64,000 nt of DNA, taken from assembly GCA_045577455.1 (NCBI GenBank), contig JAZNIJ010000239.1, forward strand, positions 9,886-73,885. Direction: 5' to 3'. The position numbers were made by a program, and so were the translations under genes. Source of the stretch: SIG653 sp045577455. GTDB taxonomy: Bacteria > Bacillota > Clostridia > Oscillospirales > CAG-382. Numbering within the stretch: position 1 is the first letter of the stretch; every line of letters begins with the position of its first letter. The notes under the pieces were generated by a model, which was given only the letters and a program-made list of their open reading frames with translations, made no database searches and had not been told where the DNA came from. This document shows positions 8,000-16,289 of the stretch, in pieces.

Positions 8000-8632
8000 T
8001 TGATTCCAACTAAAGAAGAATGGAACAATGCTTTATCGGAACGGTATGGCGAAGAAAAGCAAAAACGCTTTGCGGAAGCAACGGTTGCAATTTGTGGACT
8101 TGGAGGACTTGGCTCTGCAATCTCCCTTATTCTTGCAAGGGCAGGTGTTGGAAAATTGATACTTATTGATTTTGATAAGGTTGATATTACCAACATACAT
8201 CGACAGCAGTATAAGGCGTTTCAAATCGGAATGGAAAAAACAGTGGCAATGAAAGAAAATTTAATGGAGATATCCCCATATACTGAAGTTGAAATACATA
8301 CAGTTTGCATCAACGAGGAAAATGCAGTTTCGCTTTTACAAAACGCAGATATTATTTGCGAAGCGTTTGACAACGCTGAAAATAAAGCAATGCTAACAAA
8401 TATTGTCCTCGAAAGAATGCCTGAAAAATTTCTAATAACTGCATCCGGAATGGCAGGTATGGGAAGTGGCAACGCAATTAAAACAAGAAGGGCATTAAAA
8501 AAGTTATATGTTTGCGGTGATGAGCAAAGCGATGTGGAAAAAGAAGGGCTTATTTCTTCAAGAGTTATGATTTGTGCCGCACATCAGGCGCATATGGCTC
8601 TCAGGATTATTTCAGAACAATACAATAGTTAA
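8000..8632 (+). CDS. thiF: ThiS adenylyltransferase ThiF
   Basis: 210-residue E1-like enzyme that activates the ThiS C-terminus with ATP. Nucleotide-binding GLGGLGS (about 31-37), ILIDFDKVDITNIHRQQY and the typical KLYVCGDEQS near the C-terminus are visible. I choose a TTG start at 8000, one base after the thiS stop: GGAGGTGG sits 6 bases before it and no in-frame ATG occurs between there and the conserved domain; earlier in-frame ATGs lie within thiS. It is the short form found in Clostridia, lacking the extra C-terminal zinc-binding region of the E. coli protein. Confidence 0.9.
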   Translation: MIPTKEEWNNALSERYGEEKQKRFAEATVAICGLGGLGSAISLILARAGVGKLILIDFDKVDITNIHRQQYKAFQIGMEKTVAMKENLMEISPYTEVEIHTVCINEENAVSLLQNADIICEAFDNAENKAMLTNIVLERMPEKFLITASGMAGMGSGNAIKTRRALKKLYVCGDEQSDVEKEGLISSRVMICAAHQAHMALRIISEQYNS

Positions 8633-8645
8633 GAAAGGAAAAAAG

Positions 8646-9413
8646 ATGAAAGATAAACTAATAATCGGAGGACGGGAATTTAGTTCTCGTTTTATACTTG
8701 GCTCAGGCAAATATTCAATGAAACTGATAGAATCTGCAATAAAGGATGCAGGTGCAGAAATTATAACTCTTGCAGTTCGCAGAGCAAATACTAAAGAGAA
8801 TGAAAATATTTTAGATTATATTCCAAAGGGAGTAACCTTGCTTCCAAACACAAGCGGCGCAAGAAATGCAGATGAGGCAGTGCGTATAGCTCGCCTCGCA
8901 AGGGAGATGGGATGCGGTGATTTTGTTAAAGTTGAAATTATGAGAGATTCAAAATATTTGCTTCCCGATAATTCGGAAACGGTTAAAGCAACTGAAATCT
9001 TATCAAACGAGGGATTTTTGGTTATGCCGTATATGTACCCCGACCTTAATATTGCAAGAGACTTAGTTAATGCAGGTGCAGTAAGCGTTATGCCACTTGC
9101 TTCACCAATTGGTTCAAATAAAGGTCTTTCAACAAAGGATTTTATTCAGATTCTTATTGATGAAATTGATTTACCAATCATAGTTGATGCAGGTATTGGT
9201 AAACCATCTCAGGCGTGCGAAGCAATGGAAATGGGAGCAGCGGCAATAATGGCAAACACCGCCCTCGCAACCGCAGGTAACTTGCCTATGATGGCGCAAG
9301 CGTTTAAAAACGCAATTGATGCAGGCAGAAAAGCATATCTTGCAGGGCTTGGAAGAGTTCTCTCCAGAGGAGCGTCTTCTTCTGACCCATTAACAGGGTT
9401 TCTTCGTGATTGA
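8646..9413 (+). CDS. thiG: Thiazole synthase ThiG
   Basis: 255-residue TIM-barrel enzyme that condenses deoxyxylulose 5-phosphate, dehydroglycine and ThiS thiocarboxylate into thiazole phosphate. Start MKDKLIIGGREFSSRFILGS follows AGAAAGG. Conserved features: GSGKY, the Schiff-base lysine in FVKVEIM (about 98), MPLASPIGSNKGL, VDAGIGKPSQA and the phosphate-binding end GRVLSRGASSSDPLTGF. Full length for the family. An ATG 72 bases upstream falls inside thiF and is not used. Confidence 0.96.
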   Translation: MKDKLIIGGREFSSRFILGSGKYSMKLIESAIKDAGAEIITLAVRRANTKENENILDYIPKGVTLLPNTSGARNADEAVRIARLAREMGCGDFVKVEIMRDSKYLLPDNSETVKATEILSNEGFLVMPYMYPDLNIARDLVNAGAVSVMPLASPIGSNKGLSTKDFIQILIDEIDLPIIVDAGIGKPSQACEAMEMGAAAIMANTALATAGNLPMMAQAFKNAIDAGRKAYLAGLGRVLSRGASSSDPLTGFLRD

Positions 9414-9422
9414 GAGGGAGTT

Positions 9423-10676
9423 ATGGAAAACATTTTTTTTGTAGACTCTGAATTTTTGTCAGAGGGGGCACTTATAAAAAAACACAGAATAGAAAACGAC
9501 CCTTCATTCCGTAAAAATCATATGGAATATATGGAAGGAATGGAGGTTATAAAATCGGACATCTGTTCCAAGGTTATGAATCATTTTGATTCATATGATT
9601 ATTCAAGATATACCTTTTTTGATGTTGAAAAAGCGTTAGACCACGATATCTGCACAGTAGAAGATTTCAAAGCACTTCTTTCCCCTGCGGCAGAACCGTA
9701 TTTGGAACAAATGGCAGAGCGTGCAAGGGTTGAAACAAGCAAGCATTTCGGCAACACAGTTTATCTGTTTACCCCTCTCTATATCTCAAATTATTGTGAA
9801 AACTATTGTGTTTATTGCGGATTCAATTGTTATAATCACATCAGAAGAAAAAAGCTGTCTGCGGAGCAGATAGAAAGAGAAATGAAAGTCATTAGTGATA
9901 GCGGCATGGAAGAAATACTTATACTTACAGGGGAAAGCAGAAAAATAAGCGATATAGAATATATAGGTCAGGCGTGCAAATTAGCAAGAAAATATTTTCG
10001 CTTGGTCGGTCTTGAAATCTATCCCGTTAATACCGATGAATATAAATATCTCCACCAATGCGGTGCAGATTATGTAACTGTATTTCAAGAAACATATGAT
10101 ACTGATAAATATGAAAAATTACATTTACTTGGCAATAAACGGGTTTGGCCATACCGCTTTGATTCTCAAGAGAGGGCAATTATGGGCGGTATGAGAGGGG
10201 TTGGCGTTTCCGCATTGCTCGGTCTTGCAGATTTTCGCAAGGATGCCCTGGCAAGTGCGTTGCATATTTATTATTTGCAAAGAAAGTATCCTCACGCAGA
10301 GTTTTCTCTTTCTTGTCCTCGTCTCAGACCCATTGTTAACAATGACAAAATAAACCCTTTAGACGTTCACGAAAGACAACTATGCCAGGTGCTTTGCGCA
10401 TACCGTATATTTTTACCATATGTGGGTATAACGGTTTCATCTCGTGAAAGTGCAGAGTTCAGAAACGGTATAGTTAAAATAGCTGCAACAAAAATATCGG
10501 CAGGAGTTTCAACAGGAGTTGGAGACCACGAAAGCAAATATCGGGGCAAAGAATCAAGCGAACTTGAGGGAGACGGACAATTTGAAATTGACGATAGCCG
10601 TTGTCTTGATACAATGTATAAGGATATTTCGGCAGAAGGTTTGCAACCTGTTTTAAATGATTATTTGTATATGTGA
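9423..10676 (+). CDS. thiH: 2-iminoacetate synthase ThiH (radical SAM tyrosine lyase)
   Basis: 417-residue radical SAM enzyme that cleaves tyrosine to dehydroglycine (2-iminoacetate) and p-cresol, the oxygen-independent source of the thiazole glycine unit. The CxxxCxxC cluster motif is at 125-132 (CENYCVYCGF). The C-terminal BATS domain shows FSLSCPRLRP and AGVSTGVGDHESKYRG. Ribosome site GAGGGAG precedes the ATG, which is 9 bases after thiG. Use of ThiH instead of glycine oxidase ThiO fits an anaerobe. Confidence 0.95.
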   Translation: MENIFFVDSEFLSEGALIKKHRIENDPSFRKNHMEYMEGMEVIKSDICSKVMNHFDSYDYSRYTFFDVEKALDHDICTVEDFKALLSPAAEPYLEQMAERARVETSKHFGNTVYLFTPLYISNYCENYCVYCGFNCYNHIRRKKLSAEQIEREMKVISDSGMEEILILTGESRKISDIEYIGQACKLARKYFRLVGLEIYPVNTDEYKYLHQCGADYVTVFQETYDTDKYEKLHLLGNKRVWPYRFDSQERAIMGGMRGVGVSALLGLADFRKDALASALHIYYLQRKYPHAEFSLSCPRLRPIVNNDKINPLDVHERQLCQVLCAYRIFLPYVGITVSSRESAEFRNGIVKIAATKISAGVSTGVGDHESKYRGKESSELEGDGQFEIDDSRCLDTMYKDISAEGLQPVLNDYLYM

Positions 10677-10761
10677 TAGAGGAGTATGAGAGATTAAATA
10701 GTATTTTAAATGTATAGTTGAAAAGGGAAAAAGCAAAAAAATGTAAGGGGGCAATGTGGGT

Positions 10762-11397
10762 ATGAAAAAAATTGATACAAGATTATACTTTATAACCGAT
10801 AGCACAAACTATACGGAAAAAGAGTTTCTTTATAGGGTGGAAAGTGCGCTTAGTGGGGGAGTTACCCTGCTTCAGCTTCGTGAAAAAGAAAAAACAACTC
10901 GGGAATATATGGAACTTGCAGAAAGAGTCCACCGTATTGCAAGAGAGTATAATGTACCCTTGATTATTGACGACAGAGTTGATGTTGCTCTTGCTGTTGA
11001 TGCAGAGGGTGTTCATCTTGGGGCGGCTGATATGCCTGTTTTAACCGCAAGAAAAATTCTTGGAGAAAATAAAATTATCGGTGCAACAGCTAAAACTGTT
11101 CCTTGGGCAACAGAGGCATATATGCAGGGAGCAGATTATCTTGGGGTTGGCGCTATTTTACCAACAACAACTAAAGTGAAAACCATTATAACATCAACAG
11201 AAACTCTTTTGAATATCTGCAATGCTGTTCCAATTCCTGTAAATGCAATCGGTGGCTTGAATAAGGATAATATAGATGTCCTTGCAGGAATTCCAATAAA
11301 TGGTATATGTGTTGTTTCTGCTATAATGAAGGCAGAAAACCCAAAGCTCGCCGCAGAGCAACTGAAATTGAAAGCCACAGAGCTTGGGTTATATTGA
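10762..11397 (+). CDS. thiE: Thiamine-phosphate synthase ThiE
   Basis: 211-residue TIM barrel that couples HMP-pyrophosphate with thiazole phosphate to give thiamine phosphate. Visible: LYFITDS, LLQLREKEKTTREYMELA, LIIDDRVDVALAVDAEGVHL (pyrophosphate/Mg site), GATAKT, YLGVGAILPTTTK and NAIGGLNKDN. The ATG at 10762 is preferred, 10 bases after AAGGGGG; a GTG at 10756 would add two residues and cannot be excluded. An 80-base gap after thiH contains no clear terminator, so it remains in the operon. Confidence 0.95.
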   Translation: MKKIDTRLYFITDSTNYTEKEFLYRVESALSGGVTLLQLREKEKTTREYMELAERVHRIAREYNVPLIIDDRVDVALAVDAEGVHLGAADMPVLTARKILGENKIIGATAKTVPWATEAYMQGADYLGVGAILPTTTKVKTIITSTETLLNICNAVPIPVNAIGGLNKDNIDVLAGIPINGICVVSAIMKAENPKLAAEQLKLKATELGLY

Positions 11398-11549
11398 TGT
11401 TGATATTGATATTTGAAATTTTCAAGTGGAAGTTTTGTAGAGAGCATAATTATTTTTCAAATTTATTTTGGAAAATTAAAACGAGAATATTAGAAGAATA
11501 GTAAGTCAAAAGTGAAAGTTAATATTGCAGAAAGGATGGTTATGTAAAG

Positions 11550-12356
11550 ATGAAAACTGTGTTATCAATAGCAGGCAGTGATTGTAGCGGTGGAGCAGGG
11601 ATTCAGGCAGACTTGAAAACAATAACAACAAACGGAGCATATGGAATGAGTGTTATAACTGCTCTTACAGCTCAGAATACTTTGGGAGTCAGAGCAATTG
11701 AAGAAGTATCTCCCGATTTCCTAAAACTTCAGTTGGATGCAGTTTTTGAAGATATTTATCCCGATGCTGTGAAAATTGGTATGGTATCATCAATTGACCT
11801 TATTTGCGTTATTGCTGAACGATTGAATTTTTATAAAGCAAAGAATATCGTTGTTGACCCTGTTATGGTTGCAACAAGTGGTGATAATCTTTTGAAAAAC
11901 GATGCAGTTACAGCTTTAACTACCTTGCTTTTTCCTATAGCTACTCTTGTAACTCCAAATATCCCCGAAGCAATGGTTCTTTCGGGAATGAACATTCAAA
12001 CAGAAAACGACATGAAAAGAGCCGCAAAGACAATTGGAAATACTTATCACTGTTCAGTTTTGCTTAAGGGCGGTCATAGCGTTAACGATGCAAATGATTT
12101 GCTTTATGAAAATGGTAAGTTTTATTGGTTTAATGGAAAAAGAATCAATAACCCAAATACACATGGAACAGGATGCACCCTTTCAAGTGCCATTGCTTCA
12201 AATCTTGCAAAGGGTTATACCATTTCAGAGTCAGTGAAAATGGCGAAAGAATATCTTTCAAATGCTCTTGCAGCAATGTTGGATTTGGGAAAAGGGAGAG
12301 GACCAATACAGCATAATTTTAAACTTAATACTAAATATGCCTATAAAAAACGGTGA
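11550..12356 (+). CDS. thiD: Hydroxymethylpyrimidine/phosphomethylpyrimidine kinase ThiD
   Basis: 268-residue ribokinase-fold enzyme that phosphorylates HMP and HMP phosphate to HMP pyrophosphate. N-terminus VLSIAGSDCSGGAGIQADLK is the family signature; DPVMVATSGD, TPNIPEA, LLKGGH and the anion-hole/catalytic stretch NTHGTGCTLSSA are present. The ribosome site is poor (AAAGGA lies about 16 bases upstream). A 152-base gap separates it from thiE with no recognised feature. Because it kinases free HMP, it permits salvage, which matters as thiC just downstream is broken. Confidence 0.95.
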   Translation: MKTVLSIAGSDCSGGAGIQADLKTITTNGAYGMSVITALTAQNTLGVRAIEEVSPDFLKLQLDAVFEDIYPDAVKIGMVSSIDLICVIAERLNFYKAKNIVVDPVMVATSGDNLLKNDAVTALTTLLFPIATLVTPNIPEAMVLSGMNIQTENDMKRAAKTIGNTYHCSVLLKGGHSVNDANDLLYENGKFYWFNGKRINNPNTHGTGCTLSSAIASNLAKGYTISESVKMAKEYLSNALAAMLDLGKGRGPIQHNFKLNTKYAYKKR

Positions 12357-12369
12357 AAGGAATGATAAT

Positions 12370-12736
12370 ATGAGAAATTATACAACTCAAATGGATGCGG
12401 CAAAGCGTGGTATACTTACCCCTGAAATGAAAGTGGTTGCTTCTAAGGAATACAGAACCGAGGAAGAAATCAGAGAGCTTGTTGCAAAGGGACAAGTTGT
12501 AATTTGTGCTAACAAAAATCCCTCATGCAAGAGATATTGATGATTCTATGGGAGAGGCGAGAAGAAACCTGGATTGGGAAGGGCAGTGGAGATGTGCTCT
12601 TGACCCCGAATATGCTAAGAAAATACGAGAAGAAAGAAAGCCGGAATATGACGATACTTGCTCAATGTGTGGGAAGTTTTGCGCTGTAAGAAGTATGAAT
12701 AAAGCATTGAATAATGAGCTTGTTGATATACTATGA
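12370..12736 (+). pseudogene. thiC: thiC (HMP-phosphate synthase) remnant with large internal deletion
   Basis: ThiC is the radical SAM enzyme that turns aminoimidazole ribotide into the pyrimidine half of thiamine. Here only its two ends remain. The first part (ATG 12370, ribosome site AAAGGAATG) reads YTTQMDAAKRGILTPEMKV to VVICANKN, a clear ThiC N-terminus, then runs off frame to a stop at 12540. From about 12520, in the +1 frame, the ThiC C-terminus follows: IPHARDIDDSMGEARRNLDW and the iron-sulfur cysteines CSMCGKFC, ending at 12736. Roughly 300 codons, the whole catalytic barrel, are missing and the junction is out of frame. Both ends are well preserved, so the loss looks recent, unless it is an assembly collapse. 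Confidence 0.92.
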
Positions 12737-12827
12737 TATGCGTTTTTAGAGATTTTTGATGTAATATTCTCTGATTGATATTTTAAATGAAGGTTTTTAG
12801 CTTGATTTGAAAAAGTAAATAATTAAA

Positions 12828-12876
12828 AATCTGCTGTAGCAAATACAAATCCAAATTGTGTTTGCTACAGCAGATT
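12828..12876 (-). terminator. Strong hairpin terminator between thi operon and Imm26-like gene
   Basis: A perfect 16-base inverted repeat: AATCTGCTGTAGCAAA (12828-12843) with TTTGCTACAGCAGATT (12861-12876). On the minus strand it is followed by TTTTTAATTATTT, so it ends the minus-strand gene that stops at 12889. On the plus strand there is no good T tract, though the stem may still stop the thi transcript. Confidence 0.8.
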
Positions 12877-12888
12877 AAAATATATCTG

Positions 12889-13959
12889 TTATTCAAGGGA
12901 AATGCCCATTTGAGCACCGATTTCTTTTCTCTCTTGGCTGAATTTTGGGTTTCGCAAATCACTGTTTGCAATGTAATAAGAATATTTTTCCCAATAGGGA
13001 GAATTGGAATTGGCTTTTATACAATCCAAAAGAACATCTTTACGAAAATTGAGAGAAAATGAAACTGCATTATTTGTAAATCCGCGGTATAAAAGCACAC
13101 CGTCTTCAAGTTTTTTAAAGGTTTTTCCATGTTGAAAACAAATTGCCTGTTCGTTTCCATGTATGCTTTTGCCATACATAATGGGGTAATCTTCGTTTTC
13201 TGTTATGGGCAAATTGCCTATTATTTCATACTCACCGTAAAACAAAGGATTGTCCATTATTACTGTTGAAGGTAATGACTTTAAGTTTTTCAACTCCTCA
13301 AGTGTAACATCTTCTCTTGTTGTTGCGATGTGGTATACGCTACAAACTAACGGCTTTGACATAAGTATGTCCCAAAACGGTTCTTTACGCTTTCTCATTT
13401 TATCAAAATCAAGAATAATTCGTCCATATCCGTAAAGACGCCTGTCTATTTTGAATCTAAAAACATCACCTTCGTTAAATTTAATGCGCTTGCGACAGAG
13501 CTTTGAAAAGCATTCAATATCTGCGATGTCTTTTTCGTCAGTATCAAGACACCAATTGTTGACCCATTCTTCAAAATTATTAACATCACCCAAATAAGCG
13601 TTTGTAAAATAGTCGCACTCTGCCGAACAATTATATAGAGAAACATCTTTGCGGTAATATCTTAAACACATACCTAAAGCTGGTCTTTTCAAAAGGTTGC
13701 TTGACGAAAGAAGCACGGGCTTTCCTTTTGATGTTTTGGGAAGTAAATATTTGCCGTCATCGGAAATTTTTTCGCAAAGCTCGAATTCGCAATACTCCAC
13801 ATCACTTGTTGTCACGCATTTTTTTATAACATTGTCTTCGCAATATGCGTATGTTTCAAATGTGTCATATGGACTTGGTTTTATCTTGATGCATTCCCAA
13901 TTCTGAATAACTGGTTTTAATGCAAAACATCTGCGTTGTTCGTTTGTAAGCTCAAACAT
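12889..13959 (-). CDS. Imm26-like (immunity 26) domain protein
   Basis: 356-residue soluble protein without signal peptide or membrane helix. The central stretch EGDVFRFKIDRRLYGYGRII (about 165-185) resembles the Imm26 family of immunity proteins found beside polymorphic toxins; the second half (IMDNPLFYGEYEIIGNLPI, GKSIHGNEQAICFQHG) continues the same type of fold. The N-terminal third is not recognised. Ribosome site GAGGGTAA precedes the ATG. No toxin gene is visible beside it, so an immunity role is unproven; many Clostridia carry such proteins without a partner. A strong terminator follows. Probably in an operon with the two small genes upstream. Confidence 0.6.
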   Translation of the reverse strand: MFELTNEQRRCFALKPVIQNWECIKIKPSPYDTFETYAYCEDNVIKKCVTTSDVEYCEFELCEKISDDGKYLLPKTSKGKPVLLSSSNLLKRPALGMCLRYYRKDVSLYNCSAECDYFTNAYLGDVNNFEEWVNNWCLDTDEKDIADIECFSKLCRKRIKFNEGDVFRFKIDRRLYGYGRIILDFDKMRKRKEPFWDILMSKPLVCSVYHIATTREDVTLEELKNLKSLPSTVIMDNPLFYGEYEIIGNLPITENEDYPIMYGKSIHGNEQAICFQHGKTFKKLEDGVLLYRGFTNNAVSFSLNFRKDVLLDCIKANSNSPYWEKYSYYIANSDLRNPKFSQERKEIGAQMGISLE

Positions 13960-13987
13960 ATAAAATTACCCTCATTCATTTTTGAAA

Positions 13988-14233
13988 TTATTTCTTTTCA
14001 AGTTCTTTTATACGGTCTTCCAAAGCTTTAACTCTTTTTTCAAGAAGTGATATCATTTCGATGAATAATAAAACAAAAAACGATAAAATAAATGCAACAC
14101 CAATTTCAATAAAAATAGGGTCGCCACTTTCAAATAGCTTCCAGCCACCAACAAATACAAATAAATATATCATAATAAAGCAAAAAAGAAATATTATTGC
14201 CCATCTTAAAAGTAATTTTAGTTTGTCTTTCAT
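13988..14233 (-). CDS. Small membrane protein with C-terminal coiled coil
   Basis: 81 residues. Two hydrophobic helices (about 8-29 WAIIFLFCFIMIYLFVFVGG and 42-62 IGVAFILSFFVLLFIEM) are followed by a charged heptad-like tail ending EKRVKALEDRIKELEKK, predicted coiled coil on the cytoplasmic side or outside depending on topology. Ribosome site GAGGT is well placed. No family recognised. Lies 28 bases upstream of the Imm26-like gene on the same strand. Confidence 0.7.
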   Translation of the reverse strand: MKDKLKLLLRWAIIFLFCFIMIYLFVFVGGWKLFESGDPIFIEIGVAFILSFFVLLFIEMISLLEKRVKALEDRIKELEKK

Positions 14234-14316
14234 GAGCTTACCTCTTTCTGTAGAAAAGATTTGTGTAAGGTGATGTTATTGTCTAAAGGCGCAAAACTCT
14301 GTTATGTGTTGAGAGA

Positions 14317-14772
14317 TTAAAGTAAAGATTTGTTATCATTAATATATTTTATGATATTCTTTAACCCGTAATCAAACGATAAAAATGTTTTATCTTTATT
14401 TTTTATTTCGGCAATATAATAAAATGTTGAATCCATATAAATCCAAGTTGAGCATTTTACGGTAATTTTATCACCTTTGAGTATTTCTTCGTTTGCAAGA
14501 ACTTCCTTGATAACATTGCAATTATCACCCACTAACTCCAATTCGATTTCATCACTATTTTTCTCGTAAGAGTCAAAAGCTGTTTTATCATTTACGGAAA
14601 CATATAGATAAATTCTGTCTTTATCTTCTCTATATGAACATAAAATTGCATCTATATCATAATAATTATCTTTATTGCTAAGATGCTTTCGCATAATTCC
14701 ATTATAGCCGGAACAAGCAGATATGCTTAATGATAGGATAATTGTAAGCAAAAGAGATAAAAACCTTTTCAT
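14317..14772 (-). CDS. Small lipoprotein of unknown function
   Basis: 151-residue exported lipoprotein. Signal MKRFLSLLLTIILSLSISAC ends in a lipobox with Cys 20. The remainder has several short beta-like stretches (YVSVNDKTAFDSYEKNSDEI, STFYYIAEIKNKDKTFLSFD) and no recognised domain. The start at 14772 follows GGGAG and is the only one placing the signal peptide at the N-terminus; an ATG 111 bases upstream would bury it. Possibly co-transcribed with the small membrane protein and Imm26-like genes. Confidence 0.75.
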   Translation of the reverse strand: MKRFLSLLLTIILSLSISACSGYNGIMRKHLSNKDNYYDIDAILCSYREDKDRIYLYVSVNDKTAFDSYEKNSDEIELELVGDNCNVIKEVLANEEILKGDKITVKCSTWIYMDSTFYYIAEIKNKDKTFLSFDYGLKNIIKYINDNKSLL

Positions 14773-14892
14773 ATTATTCTCCCTTGAAATCGAGAAAGTG
14801 ACCATTCGCTTCCGACAATCTTTTTGTCTTGTGCTTTGTTGAAAAATCGTCTTAATAAGATGTGATGCATTTGCCGAAGGCAAACATCATTC

Positions 14893-14930
14893 AAAAGAGC
14901 ACTTTTGTCTGATGACTAAAGTGCTCTTTT
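14893..14930 (-). terminator. Terminator of the tRNA-Val gene
   Basis: AAAAGAGCACTTT (14893-14905) pairs with AAAGTGCTCTTTT (14918-14930), a 13-base stem beginning 3 bases after the tRNA CCA end on the minus strand. The stem itself ends in a run of T. Confidence 0.85.
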
Positions 14931-14932
14931 GT

Positions 14933-15008
14933 TGGTGGGGACTACAGGGCTCGAACCTGTGACCTCCTGCTTGTAAGGCAGATGCTCTCCCAGCTGAGCT
15001 AAACCCCC
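14933..15008 (-). tRNA. tRNA-Val (anticodon UAC)
   Basis: 76 bases including an encoded CCA end. The minus strand starts GGGGGTTTAGCTCAGCTGGG, anticodon loop CTTACAA gives anticodon TAC (14973-14975), T arm ACAGG-TTCGAGC-CCTGT, and it ends AGTCCCC-A-CCA. The acceptor stem contains two G-T wobble pairs (positions 5 and 6). A consensus promoter lies upstream and a hairpin terminator immediately downstream, so it is a single-gene transcript. Confidence 0.96.
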
Positions 15009-15060
15009 ATATTTACTTTTTTGTTTCCTGCCTTGTTGCCTCGGCCAGTCAACGAATGGG

Positions 15061-15089
15061 ATTATATCACATAACTTTCCATTTGTCAA
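15061..15089 (-). promoter_or_regulatory. Consensus sigma-A promoter of tRNA-Val
   Basis: On the minus strand, perfect -35 TTGACA (15084-15089), 17-base spacer, perfect -10 TATAAT (15061-15066), about 45 bases before the mature tRNA 5' end. Confidence 0.9.
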
Positions 15090-15123
15090 TACCTTTTTTG
15101 AAATTTTTTGAAAAAACTGAAAA

Positions 15124-15240
15124 AAAGTAAATTCTCAAAGTAAATGAAACAGTGGAATTTAGAAATGGAATTTACGAAAATAAAAAAATAATCCCCAAAG
15201 TAAATTCTACCAGATAATTATCAAAGTAAATGAAACAGTG
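15124..15240. repeat. Imperfect direct repeat in the intergenic region
   Basis: TCAAAGTAAATGAAACAGTG occurs exactly twice (15135-15154 and 15221-15240), each copy preceded by AAAGTAAATTCT. Function unknown; perhaps a decayed duplication. Confidence 0.7.
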
Positions 15241-15375
15241 AACAACAGCAAAATTTGAAGGTGAATTTAACGGTGAAATTTAAAGTTGCACTTGCATTAA
15301 GAATTTGCTAAAAAAATAAAATTATAACTATAACTTCTCGGTTAAAAAAATTCGGTTAAAAATAAAACCTGAAAA

Positions 15376-16197
15376 TCAAAATTCTAACTTCTCGGTTTGA
15401 ATTTTTCTGTCTCTGAAGAAGCAATACTCCACAAAACCAATTTCATTCAAATGGGGAATAACCTCTTTGAATCCTTTTGCAACACATTCGGGAGTGTGTG
15501 CGTCGCTACCAAGAGTTATTAGCTTTCCACCCATTTTTTTGTAAAGAAATAATGTTTCCAAATCGGGCATGGTGGAGTTGAGGAGAGTACCGATTCCCGA
15601 TGTATTAACTTCAAGAGAAATATTTCTTTCCATGATAACGCAGAAAATTTCTTTGATAATATTTTCATATGGTTTTATGCTTATGTTTCTTCCAAATTTT
15701 CCGTTTATATATCTGAATGGGCAATTAAGATGAGTTAAAATATCGAAATCCGTTTTTGTTGCCATTTCGTAAACTCGGTTGAAATATTCTCTCAAAAATC
15801 CGTCAATAGTTGCATTGCTCACATCGTTTCCAAAATTTATCCTTGAATAACTATCGTTCATATCACCGTATTTAATGCTGTGAACAGACCCTAATATAAC
15901 ATCAAAATTATGTAAGCCCAAAACAAGATTGCCTTTTTCGGGTGATGATAAATATTCTGCCAATTCAATACCAATAAAAACTTCTAAATCGTTTTTATAT
16001 CTGTCTTTTGCATATTTTGCATCAAAAATTGATTTTCCTATAGTTTTTAAATAGTCTCTTTCATCGTAAAACCATATATCTGCATGGTCTGTAATTGCAA
16101 TACCCTTTAATCCCATATTTATTGCAGAACAACAAAGAGAGTCTATAGTTTGCTTGCTGTCTTCGGAATTATTTGTGTGAGAATGAAAATCAAACAT
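15376..16197 (-). CDS. PHP-domain phosphatase, HisJ (histidinol-phosphatase) family
   Basis: 273-residue metal-dependent phosphoesterase of the PHP fold. Metal-binding motifs in order: DFHSHT (N-terminus), ITDHADI, GSVHSIKYG, LTHLNCPFRY, LEVNTSG and LGSDAHTPE near the C-terminus, all as in HisJ-type histidinol phosphatases. Start at 16197 follows AAAGGTG. No other his genes are close, so its substrate might be another phosphate ester. The gene begins only about 25 bases after the terminator of the upstream surface-protein gene, and no clear promoter is seen between them. Confidence 0.85.
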   Translation of the reverse strand: MFDFHSHTNNSEDSKQTIDSLCCSAINMGLKGIAITDHADIWFYDERDYLKTIGKSIFDAKYAKDRYKNDLEVFIGIELAEYLSSPEKGNLVLGLHNFDVILGSVHSIKYGDMNDSYSRINFGNDVSNATIDGFLREYFNRVYEMATKTDFDILTHLNCPFRYINGKFGRNISIKPYENIIKEIFCVIMERNISLEVNTSGIGTLLNSTMPDLETLFLYKKMGGKLITLGSDAHTPECVAKGFKEVIPHLNEIGFVEYCFFRDRKIQTEKLEF

Positions 16198-16220
16198 AAA
16201 ATCACCTTTAAGTATTATAA

Positions 16221-16262
16221 ATCAGGGATTGCTCCGTCAAACTTGTTGAAGCAATCCCTGAT
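16221..16262 (-). terminator. Terminator after the InlB-repeat protein gene
   Basis: ATCAGGGATTGCT (16221-16233) pairs perfectly with AGCAATCCCTGAT (16250-16262), 13-base stem, followed on the minus strand by TTATAATACTT. It begins about 28 bases after the stop codon. Confidence 0.75.
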
Positions 16263-16289
16263 GATTATGTATTATTGTTAAAACTGTAA

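Larger units (their letters stand above)
15009..15375. other. Intergenic region with tRNA promoter and degenerate direct repeats
   Basis: No gene. It holds the tRNA-Val promoter (15061-15089) and, from about 15124 to 15330, a family of short related words (AAAGTAAATTCT, TCAAAGTAAATG, GGTGAATTTAACGGTGAAAT). TAACTTCTCGGTT occurs at about 15329 and again inside the end of the PHP gene near 15388. Confidence 0.6.

Noticed and set aside
12520..12736. Independent small gene with a CxxCxxxC motif
   Set aside because: It matches the C-terminus of ThiC and follows the ThiC N-terminus directly; a remnant rather than a separate gene.
14862..14892. Hairpin TTTGCC-GAA-GGCAAA beside the tRNA terminator, possible small mobile palindrome
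   Set aside because: Only one copy is visible in this window, so a repeat family cannot be supported.
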